A model generated the notes under the pieces. The model searched no databases and had not been told where the DNA came from. It saw only the letters and a list, made by a program, of their open reading frames with translations. A program made the position numbers and the translations under genes. 23,988 bases of DNA from JAAYCI01 sp964370295 (GTDB lineage: Bacteria > Bacillota > Clostridia > Oscillospirales > Ruminococcaceae): NCBI GenBank assembly GCA_964370295.1, contig CAYJIR010000033.1, positions 1-23,988 on the forward strand, read 5' to 3'. Shown in pieces: positions 7,280 to 16,550 of this stretch; position 1 is the first letter of the stretch; each line of letters opens with the position of its first letter.

Positions 7280-8203
7280 ATGAGTGTTCTTAATGCAGTT
7301 TTACAAGGCATTTTACAGGGGTTAACTGAGTTTTTGCCTATATCCAGCAGTGGTCACCTTGTATTGTTTCAGCATTTTACTGGGCAGTCGAGTGAGGGGA
7401 GCTTGTTCTTTGGTTTGATGCTTCACCTTGGTACTTTGGCAGCTGTAATTGTAGCATATTATAAAGAAGTTTGGGCGCTTCTAAAGGAAGCGGGTACCGT
7501 GGCAAAAGAAATTGTTCATAGGCAATTTCATTTTAAGACAACAAATCAAACGCGCAAGTTTTTATATATGCTGGTGCTTGCCACCATTCCCTTGGTGCTT
7601 GTAGTGCCTCTGCGCGGTTTTGTGTCGGGAATTACAGGCGATGCAGATATTGTGGTGGAAGGTGTTTGTTTTTTGATAACAAGCTTGCTATTATTTGCCG
7701 CCATGAAATCAAAACCGGGGAAGGCCGGTATAGGGCGTATGCGCCCAAGCCATGCAGTGATTATAGGCTTTTTTCAAGGTGTGGCCGTAATGCCGGGGAT
7801 TTCGCGTTCCGGAGCTACTTTGTCGGTAGGGCTTGTGCTAGGTTTTCAGCGGGAATTTATGGTACGTTTTGCCTTTTTATTATCTATCCCGGCTATTTTA
7901 GGCGGTGCTGTGGCAGAATTATTTGATATTGGGGAAGATGCTTTGCAAGTGGGGGTGTTGCCAATCTTGCTGGGTATGCTTTCTGCGGCGGTGGTAGGCT
8001 ATTTTTGTATCCGTCTTGTGCGGTGGCTGGTGGTGAGCAACCGCTTGGTGATTTTTGCCTGGTACACATTGATTTTAGGCGTTGTAGTTATCGTTGTGGG
8101 AATTATAGAGCATATTGTGGGGCCTTTTGGTGCGGTGCAAGAGGCGGGACAGCTGGCCTCTTCCTTGGCACAAAGCATGCCCGCAGAGAGTGTAGCAATT
8201 TAG
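7280..8203 (+). CDS. uppP: Undecaprenyl-diphosphate phosphatase UppP/BacA
   Basis: Membrane enzyme that dephosphorylates undecaprenyl pyrophosphate to recycle the lipid carrier for peptidoglycan and other wall polymers; family members can give bacitracin tolerance. The 307-residue protein is strongly hydrophobic with about eight predicted membrane segments. It carries both family motifs: EFLPISSSGHL at about residues 17-27, and PGISRSGATL at about 174-183. The C-terminal ~25 residues are a short polar tail. The ATG is preceded by AAAGGGGGAAG. It begins the plus-strand envelope/housekeeping array, 29 bases before ftsK. Confidence 0.95.
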   Translation: MSVLNAVLQGILQGLTEFLPISSSGHLVLFQHFTGQSSEGSLFFGLMLHLGTLAAVIVAYYKEVWALLKEAGTVAKEIVHRQFHFKTTNQTRKFLYMLVLATIPLVLVVPLRGFVSGITGDADIVVEGVCFLITSLLLFAAMKSKPGKAGIGRMRPSHAVIIGFFQGVAVMPGISRSGATLSVGLVLGFQREFMVRFAFLLSIPAILGGAVAELFDIGEDALQVGVLPILLGMLSAAVVGYFCIRLVRWLVVSNRLVIFAWYTLILGVVVIVVGIIEHIVGPFGAVQEAGQLASSLAQSMPAESVAI

Positions 8204-8232
8204 CAATAAAAATAAAGCAGAGAGTGTGAAAT

Positions 8233-10992
8233 ATGGCGGTTTCCAAAAATCAAAACAGACAGAAAAAAACGAAAAGCGCGGCACCTTTTTTAGATCCCAA
8301 GTGGAGTATCCTATTGTTTGGCATCGGTGCCTTGCTTTCTCTTTTGGCCTTCATTCCTGGGGAGAATGGATGGGCATTTGTGCGCGAGAATATATGGTTT
8401 GGCGTGTTTGGCATTTCGGGTTGGGTAATAGGTGTTTTTATAGTGTTCTTGGCGATAATGGTAAGTCTTGAGAAGCCGATACGAGGGTGGATAGTGCGTG
8501 GTGTTGTATTTGTGCTGGTGCTTTGCGGTACGGCACTTGTGTTTAGTGGGCAAAGTTTTGATGGACTTTCGTTTGGAGAGTCTTTATCGGCCTTGCATAA
8601 GAGTGGGGCAGAAAATTGGTATGGTGGAGGCTTATTAAGTTTGTTTTTTGGATGGAGCCTGCTAAGTTTGCTGGGAGAAGTGGCGGCCCGTGCCTTAATG
8701 TTGCTGTTATTTGTTCTAGCGCTTATGCTATTTTTAAAGATAACACCGGCACATTTTGTGCATATTGTGGCAGGTTTGTTCGGACGTATTTCACGCAGAC
8801 AAAAGCAAAAGAGATCGGCACGAGCCGTTTATAATGAAAAAACAGCGCAGGATGAATTGCATGAGGAGGAAGTGGCTGTGTTTTCGCCGGTGCCCGAAGG
8901 TGCCCGTGGCAAGGCCATGCCTGCACTGATGCCACCGGCAAAACGTACAAAGCGTGCCGTGGACATCGACCTAGGGCCACAGGCACAAACCAGTGAAGAA
9001 GGGCTTTGTGCACATGACAATGTGGTAGTAGGTCCGGGTGGTACTTTTGGGTTGAATCCTTTGGATCCTGAGGGGGGCGCTTTACAGGGTGATGAACAAG
9101 CGCATTTTGATATGTTTTCGCAAGAGAGTTCCGCTGTAAGTGAAGGACCGGCAGAGGATTTGCTGTTGTTTGGTAAAGACGACCCCTATCAAAAACTGGG
9201 GGGGCCGGACACGAAGTTATCCCCTGCAAATTTGCCGGATGTAGAATATGTGGGACCAGCCGATGCGCCGGAGTTTGATTTGTTTCGAACAAAGGTAAAT
9301 GCACAGGAGCCCTTGCCGGTTCCTATGCAAGATGAGTTAATATCCCCGTTGGAACAAGGAATGCAACAAGAAAATCGAGAACCTTTCGTGCCGGAACAAA
9401 AGCCGGAGAACACAGAAACAGCGGTGATGCAAGATCTTTCTGTGGTGGCGATGATAGACAGAGCTGCTGAAGAAAAGGCAAGCTCCAAGCGAGCTTTGGA
9501 GCCCTTGGTGCCAAGGGCGGTTTCGGCAGGATATGTGTATCCACCTGTGGATATATTTGATATACCCCCTGTTGAAACAAGTGGTGATATACGGGAAGAA
9601 ATGTCGAAAACGGCTGATTTGCTGGTGTCTACACTATCCTCCTTTGGGGTACAAACACGTATTTTGGACGTGTCGCGTGGGCCCAGTGTGACACGTTATG
9701 AAATTCAGCCACAGGTGGGCGTAAAAATTAGCAAAATTACGGGCCTTTCCGATGATATTGCACTTAACCTAGCGGCAGAAGGCGTGCGTATAGAAGCGCC
9801 TATACCCGGCAAGGCGGCTGTGGGGATTGAGGTGCCAAATAAGATAAAATCCATGGTGTCGGTGCGCAGTATTTTAGAGAGCGAGGCATTTCGGGAGGCA
9901 GACACCCCCTTGCCCATCGCGTTGGGCAAGGATATTGCCGGAGAAAGTGTGGTGGCCGACCTTACCAAGATGCCGCATCTTCTGGTTGCAGGTTCTACAG
10001 GCAGTGGTAAATCGGTGTGTATCAACGCCACCATCATGAGTTTTTTATACCGGAGTTCGCCCGAGGATTTACGCCTATTGTTAATAGACCCAAAGGTGGT
10101 AGAACTGGCGGAATATAACGGAATACCACATCTTTTGATGCCGGTTGTAACAGAACCTCGCAAGGCGGCTGGCGCACTTGGCAGTGCCGTGGCAGAGATG
10201 GAGCGACGGTATCATTTGTTTGCGGAAAACAATGTGCGCGATATTCGCACGTTTAATAAAATGGTGCAAAAAACAGGGGAATTGGAAAAACTTCCTTATA
10301 TTGCCATTGTGATAGACGAATTGGCCGATTTGATGATGACGGCCGGCAAGCAGGTGGAAGATTATATTTGCCGAATTGCCCAAAAAGCACGTGCGGCCGG
10401 AATGCATTTGATTGTAGCTACCCAACGTCCCAGTGTGGATGTGATCACGGGTCTCATAAAAGCGAATATTCCAAGTCGTGTGGCATTTTCTGTGTCTAGC
10501 CAAGTGGATAGTCGTACGATTTTGGATAGTGCGGGGGCAGATAAGTTGCTGGGCATGGGCGACATGTTGTTTTTGCCCGTTGGCGCATCAAAGCCTGTGC
10601 GCGTGCAAGGTACCTATGTGAAAGATAAAGAAATTTCGGCGACTCTTCGTTTTATTAAAGAGAACAGTGAAGCGAGTTATGATGAGGGTATGATAGAAGA
10701 GATGGAACGTAGGGCGACACCGGAAACATCGGACAGCGACAGTAGCGGTGACGGTGGTGACTTGTTGCACGATCCTGTGTTCATCAATGCGGTAGAAATA
10801 GCGCTGGAGAGCGGCCAAATTTCCACCAGTTTTTTGCAACGCCGTTTGCGTCTTGGTTATGCGCGTGCCGGACGCATGATGGATGAAATGGAGCGCCTGC
10901 ATATTGTAAGTCAACCGGAGGGTTCAAAACCGAGACAGGTACTCATTAGCCGTCAACAATGGTTGGAAATGAGCATTAACCACAGTGAGTAA
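8233..10992 (+). CDS. ftsK: FtsK/SpoIIIE DNA translocase
   Basis: Septal ATP-driven motor that pumps double-stranded DNA during chromosome segregation or into the forespore. The 919-residue protein has about four N-terminal membrane segments (within residues 20-170). A long acidic, proline-rich linker (about 190-430) follows, then the RecA-like motor with Walker A GSTGSGKS (about 586-593) and Walker B IVIDELADLMM (about 691-701). The C-terminal gamma winged helix (from ~845) includes SFLQRRLRLGYARAGRMMDEMER, which reads polar KOPS/SRS sequences. The RQRPS-type motor segment ATQRPSVDVITGLIKANIP is intact. The start is ATG at 8233 after a weak AGAGAG. FtsK versus SpoIIIE naming cannot be settled from one gene. 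It is followed after nine bases by the YgiQ-type gene. Confidence 0.95.
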   Translation: MAVSKNQNRQKKTKSAAPFLDPKWSILLFGIGALLSLLAFIPGENGWAFVRENIWFGVFGISGWVIGVFIVFLAIMVSLEKPIRGWIVRGVVFVLVLCGTALVFSGQSFDGLSFGESLSALHKSGAENWYGGGLLSLFFGWSLLSLLGEVAARALMLLLFVLALMLFLKITPAHFVHIVAGLFGRISRRQKQKRSARAVYNEKTAQDELHEEEVAVFSPVPEGARGKAMPALMPPAKRTKRAVDIDLGPQAQTSEEGLCAHDNVVVGPGGTFGLNPLDPEGGALQGDEQAHFDMFSQESSAVSEGPAEDLLLFGKDDPYQKLGGPDTKLSPANLPDVEYVGPADAPEFDLFRTKVNAQEPLPVPMQDELISPLEQGMQQENREPFVPEQKPENTETAVMQDLSVVAMIDRAAEEKASSKRALEPLVPRAVSAGYVYPPVDIFDIPPVETSGDIREEMSKTADLLVSTLSSFGVQTRILDVSRGPSVTRYEIQPQVGVKISKITGLSDDIALNLAAEGVRIEAPIPGKAAVGIEVPNKIKSMVSVRSILESEAFREADTPLPIALGKDIAGESVVADLTKMPHLLVAGSTGSGKSVCINATIMSFLYRSSPEDLRLLLIDPKVVELAEYNGIPHLLMPVVTEPRKAAGALGSAVAEMERRYHLFAENNVRDIRTFNKMVQKTGELEKLPYIAIVIDELADLMMTAGKQVEDYICRIAQKARAAGMHLIVATQRPSVDVITGLIKANIPSRVAFSVSSQVDSRTILDSAGADKLLGMGDMLFLPVGASKPVRVQGTYVKDKEISATLRFIKENSEASYDEGMIEEMERRATPETSDSDSSGDGGDLLHDPVFINAVEIALESGQISTSFLQRRLRLGYARAGRMMDEMERLHIVSQPEGSKPRQVLISRQQWLEMSINHSE

Positions 10993-11001
10993 GGATAAAT
11001 T

Positions 11002-12912
11002 ATGACAGATCGTTTTTTGCCTGTGAATTTGCAAGAGGTACAGGCATTTGGTTGGGATGGGCTAGACTTTGTATTTGTGAGTGGGGATGCCTATGTGGAT
11101 CATCCCGCTTTTGGTGTGGCACTTTTGGCACGTGTTTTAAGGGCTGAGGGGTATCGTGTGGGGATATTGGCACAGCCAAATATAGAGAAGGATGAAGATT
11201 TTTTCGCTTTGGGTACGCCGAAATTGGCTTTTTTAGTATCAGGTGGTGTGGTGGATTCTATGGTGGCACATTACACAGTGTCAAAGCGCCGTAGACAGTT
11301 CGACGAATATAGCCCCGGGGGTAAAATTGGTTTGCGGCCGGACAGGGCCATCACTGCCTACACTAAAAAATTAAAAGAATTGTTTGCACACACACCGGTT
11401 GTTATCGGCGGAATCGAGGCTTCTTTGCGGCGCTTTGCCCATTATGACTATTGGTGTGATGCTGTGCTGCCCTCTGTTTTGGAGAGCAGTGGTGCAGATT
11501 TGCTTTCGTTTGGCATGGGGGAGCGTTCTTTATGCGCCATTGCAACGCGGCTTGCAAAGGGCGAGGATATCAAGAACATTCGTGATGTACCGGGGACTGC
11601 ATTTTTGTGTGAGTTTGCCTCTTTGCCTGTCAAATATCGAGAATGTGCAAGCTATACGAAAGTAAAACAAGATAAAACAGCCTATGCCAAAGCCACACGC
11701 ATTCAACATGATGAACAAGACCCTTTGTGTTCTTTGCCGGTGGTGCAAAAACAAAGCGGGCGTTATCTGGTTCAAAACGTGCCGGCGTCTGCCTTGGAAC
11801 GCGACGAGCTGGATGAAATCTATGCCTTGCCTTTTACACGCAAAGAACATCCACAGTATAAAGCACTGGGTGGTATTCCTGCCTTAGAAGAGGTTTTGTT
11901 TTCGCTGGCACATAATCGTGGTTGTTTTGGGGGTTGTCATTTTTGTGCCATCACCCTGCACCAAGGTCGTCGCGTGACGAGCCGTAGCATTGAAAGCGTG
12001 GTGCAGGAAGCAAAGCGAATGGTGGCCATGCCACAGTTTAAAGGTTATATTCACGATGTGGGTGGCCCCACGGCCAATTTCCGTTTGCCTTCTTGCAAAA
12101 AACAACAAAAAAATGGTATATGTAAAGGCGCAAAACATTGTTTGGCCCCTACGGCTTGCGCACACTTGGAGGTAGACCACAGTGAATACCTTAGTCTTTT
12201 AAGGAAGTTGCGCTCGCTTGACGGTGTGAAACGTGTTTTTGTACGCAGCGGCATCCGCTATGATTATCTTTTGCATGACAAAGACGAGCGATTTTTTGAA
12301 GAATTGGTGGCGCATCATGTTTCCGGCCAATTGAAAGTGGCGCCGGAACACTGTGGAAAAAACACCTTAGCAGCCATGGGTAAACCCTCTATAGAGGCCT
12401 ACGAACGTTTTGAAAAGAAGTTTTACTCTCTGTCTAAAAAGGCTAAGAAAGAGCAGTATTTGGTGCCGTATCTCATGTCTAGCCATCCGGGTAGCACTTT
12501 GCAAGATGCCATAACATTGGCACTTTGGCTTAAGAAGCGTGGTATTCGTCCCGAGCAAGTGCAAGATTTCTATCCAACACCGGGTACTGTGTCTACGGCA
12601 ATGTACTACACAGGCCAGAACCCCTATACATTACAGCCTGTTCATGTGGTGAAAACAGCGAAAGAAAAAATGTGGCAACGAGCTCTTTTGCAAACACATT
12701 TACCAAAACAGCGTTCGCTGGCTAAAGAGGCCCTTTTGCAAGCAGGTAGGGCCGATTTGCTTTCGCAACTCTTGCCGGGGACAAAATGGGCGCCTGAAAA
12801 GACAAAAGAGAGCTTTGATAAAAACAGAGGAAGTGCGACGAAGGGCAGATGGGGGAAAAGTAAAGCATCTGCCGTGGATGTGCACAAGAAGTCAAAGGGG
12901 AAAAGGTCATGA
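11002..12912 (+). CDS. YgiQ family radical SAM protein
   Basis: A 636-residue protein of the YgiQ family (uncharacterised radical SAM enzymes). The N-terminal extension MTDRFLPVNLQEVQAFGWDG and the segment VVIGGIEASLRRFAHYDYW are typical. The [4Fe-4S]/SAM motif CxxxCxxC is C308-C312-C315 in RGCFGGCHFC. Further cysteines occur in the segment C-K-K-Q-Q-K-N-G-I-C. The substrate of this family is unknown to me. The C-terminal ~40 residues are basic and low-complexity (Lys/Ser/Arg), probably disordered. AAGGA lies six bases before the ATG. The stop codon overlaps the next start as ATGA (12909-12912), indicating translational coupling with the ComEC-like hydrolase. Confidence 0.92.
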   Translation: MTDRFLPVNLQEVQAFGWDGLDFVFVSGDAYVDHPAFGVALLARVLRAEGYRVGILAQPNIEKDEDFFALGTPKLAFLVSGGVVDSMVAHYTVSKRRRQFDEYSPGGKIGLRPDRAITAYTKKLKELFAHTPVVIGGIEASLRRFAHYDYWCDAVLPSVLESSGADLLSFGMGERSLCAIATRLAKGEDIKNIRDVPGTAFLCEFASLPVKYRECASYTKVKQDKTAYAKATRIQHDEQDPLCSLPVVQKQSGRYLVQNVPASALERDELDEIYALPFTRKEHPQYKALGGIPALEEVLFSLAHNRGCFGGCHFCAITLHQGRRVTSRSIESVVQEAKRMVAMPQFKGYIHDVGGPTANFRLPSCKKQQKNGICKGAKHCLAPTACAHLEVDHSEYLSLLRKLRSLDGVKRVFVRSGIRYDYLLHDKDERFFEELVAHHVSGQLKVAPEHCGKNTLAAMGKPSIEAYERFEKKFYSLSKKAKKEQYLVPYLMSSHPGSTLQDAITLALWLKKRGIRPEQVQDFYPTPGTVSTAMYYTGQNPYTLQPVHVVKTAKEKMWQRALLQTHLPKQRSLAKEALLQAGRADLLSQLLPGTKWAPEKTKESFDKNRGSATKGRWGKSKASAVDVHKKSKGKRS

Positions 12913-13937
12913 AATCGGGCCGGAAAAAGCCGCGTAGGACAAAGCAACGCAAACGACGTGTGTTGCCCAAAAATAATGCTCTGTTGGCTGTGCTAGGCAC
13001 GGCGGTGTTTTTGGTGCTGGCGGCCGTGTTGGCAAATCCGGCTTTGCGAAGCGATTTGTATGGTTTGGCTGGTATCACACAAAATGCGGTTTCTTTGCAA
13101 AATATTGAGTTGGGAGCCGATGGTTCTTCCACGTCCGATACTATGTTTAATGCGGCCTCGATTTCATTTTTAGATGTGGGGCAAGGTGATGCTGTGTTGA
13201 TTGAGTGTGGTGGGGAATTTGCGCTTATCGATGCAGGGTCTGCTTCGGCGGAGGAAGATTTGCTGGCCGACTTGCAAACATTGAATGTACCACGCTTGCG
13301 CTATCTTGTGATGAGTCACCCTCACGAAGACCATATAGGTGGCATGAAGACGGTGCTGCAAAATTACTCTGTGGAAACGATGCTATTGCCCGATTTTTCA
13401 AAGGCAGAGCTACCAACGACCTCTACATTTGAAGATTTGATGCAGCATATTTTACAACAGGGATTGCCCAGCGAGGTGATGGAAGAGGGCGCGCAGTATC
13501 CGCTGGGAAACGGTGTTTTGCAGGTGCTTTGTGGCAGTTTAGAAAACGACAACAACTATAACTTGTTAAGCCCAACTTTATTATTTGCCGTGCAAGATTT
13601 TTCCTATCTATCGGCAGGGGATGCCGAACGTGAAAATGAAGAAGAAGCTTTAAGGCGTGGGGTGACACTATCGGCCGATTTATTCAAGGCATCACATCAT
13701 GGGAGCAGTACAAGCAATACCTTAGCCTTTATGCAGGCGGTGCAGCCTGATATTAGTGTGATCACTTGCGGGGTGGATAACCGATATGGCCATCCGCATC
13801 GAGAGGTTTTAGATACCTTTGATTTGGTGGAAACGATCACTTTAAGCACGGCTGAAAGTGGTTTGATACGCGTGCTTGCCAATGAACAGGGAGAAATGCA
13901 AGTGCAAGCGGAGTATACACAAGAGCTGGCGGCTTAG
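12909..13937 (+). CDS. ComEC-like secreted/membrane-anchored metallo-beta-lactamase-fold hydrolase
   Basis: A 342-residue protein: a very basic N-terminus (about 1-18), one hydrophobic segment (about 23-45) acting as signal or anchor, then a metallo-beta-lactamase fold facing outside. Motifs are FLDVGQGDAVLIE, the metal site SHPHEDHIGG, YLSAGDAERENEEE, FKASHHGSSTSN and the late histidine region HPHREVLD. This is the stand-alone version of the hydrolase domain attached to the DNA-uptake channel ComEC; no channel domain is present. Nuclease activity on extracellular DNA is plausible from related domains but not shown here. It overlaps the YgiQ gene by four bases. A DUF3006-type gene follows, a common neighbour of such hydrolases. 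Confidence 0.87.
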   Translation: MKSGRKKPRRTKQRKRRVLPKNNALLAVLGTAVFLVLAAVLANPALRSDLYGLAGITQNAVSLQNIELGADGSSTSDTMFNAASISFLDVGQGDAVLIECGGEFALIDAGSASAEEDLLADLQTLNVPRLRYLVMSHPHEDHIGGMKTVLQNYSVETMLLPDFSKAELPTTSTFEDLMQHILQQGLPSEVMEEGAQYPLGNGVLQVLCGSLENDNNYNLLSPTLLFAVQDFSYLSAGDAERENEEEALRRGVTLSADLFKASHHGSSTSNTLAFMQAVQPDISVITCGVDNRYGHPHREVLDTFDLVETITLSTAESGLIRVLANEQGEMQVQAEYTQELAA

Positions 13938-13962
13938 GGAATGTTTGCGTTTTGCAAATTAT

Positions 13963-13985
13963 CATGTTTATAAAAACATGTTTTT
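13963..13985 (+). terminator. Weak AT-rich terminator after the ComEC-like gene
   Basis: CATGTTT (13963-13969) pairs with AAACATG (13974-13980) around ATAA, followed by five Ts. It is only 26 bases past the stop codon and just upstream of a new promoter. The stem is AT-rich, so termination may be partial. Confidence 0.45.
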
Positions 13986-13998
13986 GTGGCAGACAGTA

Positions 13999-14007
13999 TG
14001 CTATAAT
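13999..14007 (+). promoter_or_regulatory. Extended -10 promoter before the DUF3006-type gene
   Basis: TGCTATAAT (13999-14007) is a perfect extended -10 (TGnTATAAT), 15 bases before the ATG. No good -35 is present, as is usual for extended -10 promoters. The very short leader would hold only the ribosome binding site AAGGAG (14011-14016). Confidence 0.6.
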
Positions 14008-14022
14008 GAAAAGGAGATCTTC

Positions 14023-14298
14023 ATGCTTTTTTCTGTAGATAGAATCGAAGGCACCTATGCTGTGTTGATAGACGAGTGTGGAAAACCTTTGCAGGTGCCG
14101 CTGGCGATGTTGTTTACCGGCGTGAAAAGCGGAGATATGCTTTTGTACGAAGAAAACCAATTCTTGTTAACACAGCAACAAACGAAGCAGCGCCGTGAAA
14201 CGATGGCAAAGGTGTTAAGTCAGATGCTACAAGGTGCGAATAAAGAGTGTGAAATGAGCCAGAGGGATATAAAGCCCAAAAAAGGAGATAAAGAATGA
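14023..14298 (+). CDS. DUF3006-type small protein
   Basis: A 91-residue soluble protein beginning MLFSVDRIEGTYAVLIDECG and continuing with a small beta-rich N-terminal domain (to about residue 50: VPLAMLFTGVKSGDMLLYEE), then a charged helical tail. This pattern matches DUF3006, a family of unknown function often found beside ComEC-like metallo-beta-lactamase hydrolases, as here. AAGGAG precedes the ATG by six bases; a longer open frame upstream lacks a start with a comparable site. Its stop overlaps the next gene's start as ATGA (14295-14298). Family call is by recognition of the characteristic DRIEG.YAVL.D start. Confidence 0.8.
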   Translation: MLFSVDRIEGTYAVLIDECGKPLQVPLAMLFTGVKSGDMLLYEENQFLLTQQQTKQRRETMAKVLSQMLQGANKECEMSQRDIKPKKGDKE

Positions 14299-15011
14299 CG
14301 CGAGTAAAGCATCGCAAGCACATTGGAAAAGTGGGGAAATCTGCCCCTCCACAAAACACGCCCACCCCTGAAAAAAGATGGCTTCGTTATACAATGGGCG
14401 AGGAGATTTTCAATTCGGTATCCCACGGGGTTGGGGCAATATTTGCTCTTGTTGGTGGGGGAATTATTGTTACACTGGCAGCCGTTTATGGAGATATACG
14501 CAGTATTGTGGCCTGTACCATTTATGCGGTTTCGTTATGCCTGTTGTATACAATGAGTACCCTGTATCATGCGTTTCCTTTCCCTAAAGTAAAAGAGTTA
14601 TTTCGGATATTCGACCATTCCTCTGTATATGTGCTAATTGCCGGAACCTATACACCGTTCATGCTTATCACACTGCAAGAAAGTACAAAGGGACTGGTGA
14701 TTTTTATTGTCAATTGGCTGGCCGCCGTTTTGGGCATCACATTAAGTTCGATAAATTTAAAGAAATTCTCTAAAATATCCTTGATTTTATATCTTGTGAT
14801 GGGGTGGAGTGTTGTTTTTGCCATGGCTGATGTGGTGCAAAATATGGCACGTGGTGGTCTGATTCTGCTGATGCTGGGTGGGGTGATGTACACGGTGGGT
14901 GTGATATTTTATCTGCTAAAAAAAGTGCGTTATATGCACTCGATATGGCATTTGTTTGTTTTGGCTGGTAGTGTGTTGCACTATGTTTGTATTGCAGTGT
15001 ATGTGATTTGA
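14295..15011 (+). CDS. trhA: Hemolysin III / TrhA (PAQR-like) membrane protein
   Basis: A 238-residue membrane protein with about seven hydrophobic segments starting near residue 45. It has the hemolysin III/PAQR conserved residues: EEIFNSVSHGVGA near the first segment, STLYHAFP, IFDHSSVYVLIAGTYTPF and the final HSIWHLFVLAGSVLHY. The conserved Ser, Asp and three His are those that bind zinc in the superfamily. TrhA homologues have been linked to membrane homeostasis; the old haemolysin name is not evidence of toxin activity. The first ~35 residues are basic and polar. AAAGGAG lies seven bases before the ATG, and the start overlaps the upstream gene by four bases. Confidence 0.93.
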   Translation: MTRVKHRKHIGKVGKSAPPQNTPTPEKRWLRYTMGEEIFNSVSHGVGAIFALVGGGIIVTLAAVYGDIRSIVACTIYAVSLCLLYTMSTLYHAFPFPKVKELFRIFDHSSVYVLIAGTYTPFMLITLQESTKGLVIFIVNWLAAVLGITLSSINLKKFSKISLILYLVMGWSVVFAMADVVQNMARGGLILLMLGGVMYTVGVIFYLLKKVRYMHSIWHLFVLAGSVLHYVCIAVYVI

Positions 15012-15030
15012 GTTTGCAAGGGTATTAGAT

Positions 15031-16350
15031 TTGAATTACCAAAGCTTTAAAGGAGATAAAAAGGCTTTGAAAGCGGCAATTTATACTTTGGGTTGTAAAG
15101 TGAATCAAAACGAGAGTGCGGCCATGGAAGAAGTGTTGCGTGGTGCCGGATATGAAGTGGTGCGTGCGCAAGAAATGGCTGATATTTATATTGTAAATAG
15201 CTGTACCGTGACGGCTGAGGGTGCGGCAAAGAGTAGACGTTGGTTGCGTAGTGCAAAAAAAAGAAATCCAAAGGCAGTTACCGTGTTAAGCGGGTGTTTT
15301 CCACAGGCAAGTCCAGAGGAAGCGATGCGTTTTGGCGCGGACATAGTGACAGGAACGGCAGGACGGACACGCTTGCCGCATCAAATAGAGAGCTTTTTGC
15401 AAAGCCAAACGCCTGTTTTAGATATAATGCAGCAAAGCGATGTCTACGAAAATTTGCCTATCGCACGGGCGGTAGGCAGAACACGCGCTTTCGTTAAAGT
15501 GCAGGATGGATGTAATCGTCGCTGTGCTTATTGTCTTATTCCCGTTGCGCGTGGGCCTTCACGTAGCAGAGAAGAAAAAGATATTTTGGCAGAGGCGGCT
15601 TCGCTTGCGAAGGTAGGTGTGCAAGAAATGGTGCTAACGGGCATTAATCTGCCAAGCTATGGAAAAGACAGTGGCACCGATATCGCCTCTTTAGCAGAGG
15701 CTTTAGAAGGGGTAGAGGGGCTGAAACGGATCCGTTTGTCCAGTTTAGATCCGGATTTGCTAACACAGGATCAAATTCGAAGACTTGCACAAAATAAAAA
15801 GCTATGTCCGCACTTTCACCTCAGCTTGCAAAGCGGCAGTGAAGCCACTTTACGGCGTATGCGGAGGCCGTACACACCGAAGCATTACTATGAGGTGGCA
15901 CAGGCTTTGCAAGAAGCCATACCTGGCTGTGTTTTCACCACGGACGTAATAGTGGGCTTTGCCGGAGAAACCGAGGCCGATTTTTTAGAAAGCTTGCATT
16001 TTGTTTGTGAAATGGAGTTTTTAAAAGTGCATGTTTTTCCTTATTCGCGACGACCGGGAACAGCGGCCGATGCTTTCAAAAATCAAGTGCCCAAGGCAGA
16101 AAAAGAACGCAGAGCAAAACATATGCAACAGGAGGCTGACCGTGTGCGTGCATCTTTGCTTTTGAGGCGTATGGGAAATGAGGCGCAGGTTCTTTTGGAA
16201 ACCCCTTTGCAAACGGGAGCATTTACAGGGTATACAGAGCACTATTTGCCCGTGCACTGCTTTGCACCAGGGCAGGCACAGGGCAACATTGTGAAGGTCC
16301 GCCTTACAAAAGTAGAGGGCGAGCACATGGTAGCAGTGCCGGTTTTGTAG
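15031..16350 (+). CDS. mtaB: tRNA threonylcarbamoyladenosine (t6A37) methylthiotransferase MtaB
   Basis: Radical SAM enzyme adding a methylthio group to t6A37 in tRNAs that read ANN codons. Domains: N-terminal methylthiotransferase domain with cluster cysteines C22 (YTLGCKVNQ), C58 (VNSCTV) and C89 (LSGCFPQ); radical SAM core with C161, C165 and C168 in GCNRRCAYC; and a C-terminal TRAM-like domain (about 375-439). GCKVNQ is the MtaB form of the motif, which separates it from MiaB and RimO. Two TTG starts are possible. The one at 15031 has AAGGG eight bases upstream. The one at 15067 has AGGAG eleven bases upstream and gives M-K-A-A-I-Y-T-L-G-C, closer to the usual family N-terminus. It lies 19 bases after trhA. 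Confidence 0.94.
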   Translation: MNYQSFKGDKKALKAAIYTLGCKVNQNESAAMEEVLRGAGYEVVRAQEMADIYIVNSCTVTAEGAAKSRRWLRSAKKRNPKAVTVLSGCFPQASPEEAMRFGADIVTGTAGRTRLPHQIESFLQSQTPVLDIMQQSDVYENLPIARAVGRTRAFVKVQDGCNRRCAYCLIPVARGPSRSREEKDILAEAASLAKVGVQEMVLTGINLPSYGKDSGTDIASLAEALEGVEGLKRIRLSSLDPDLLTQDQIRRLAQNKKLCPHFHLSLQSGSEATLRRMRRPYTPKHYYEVAQALQEAIPGCVFTTDVIVGFAGETEADFLESLHFVCEMEFLKVHVFPYSRRPGTAADAFKNQVPKAEKERRAKHMQQEADRVRASLLLRRMGNEAQVLLETPLQTGAFTGYTEHYLPVHCFAPGQAQGNIVKVRLTKVEGEHMVAVPVL

Positions 16351-16473
16351 TTTTTAGAATAATTATACATTTTGTTATAGTGCCGAGATTTGGAAAACAC
16401 GATATGTAAATACTTGGAAACAATATTTCTATGCGCTTTGTGTGTTTTAAGGTCCATTTGGCCAAACCCGCTG

Positions 16474-16503
16474 TTGACACAGTGCCCAAGAATGCGATAG
16501 AAT
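16474..16503 (+). promoter_or_regulatory. Sigma-A-type promoter of pgi
   Basis: TTGACA (16474-16479), an 18-base spacer, then TAGAAT (16498-16503; five of six matches to TATAAT). It is 47 bases before the pgi TTG start. The remaining mtaB-pgi spacer (16351-16473) shows no clear terminator or gene. Confidence 0.75.
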
Positions 16504-16550
16504 AAGAGTGATAAAATGTAAATTGCATACAAGAGAAAGGGGAGATAAGC

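Noticed and set aside
8723..9304. 193-codon open frame antisense to ftsK linker
   Set aside because: It lies opposite the proline-rich linker of ftsK, with no family motif or ribosome binding site, and the residues look like a shadow of the opposite strand.
14295..15011. Hemolysin III gene as a virulence toxin
   Set aside because: The family is a widespread integral membrane PAQR-like group, and the sequence shows no secreted toxin feature.
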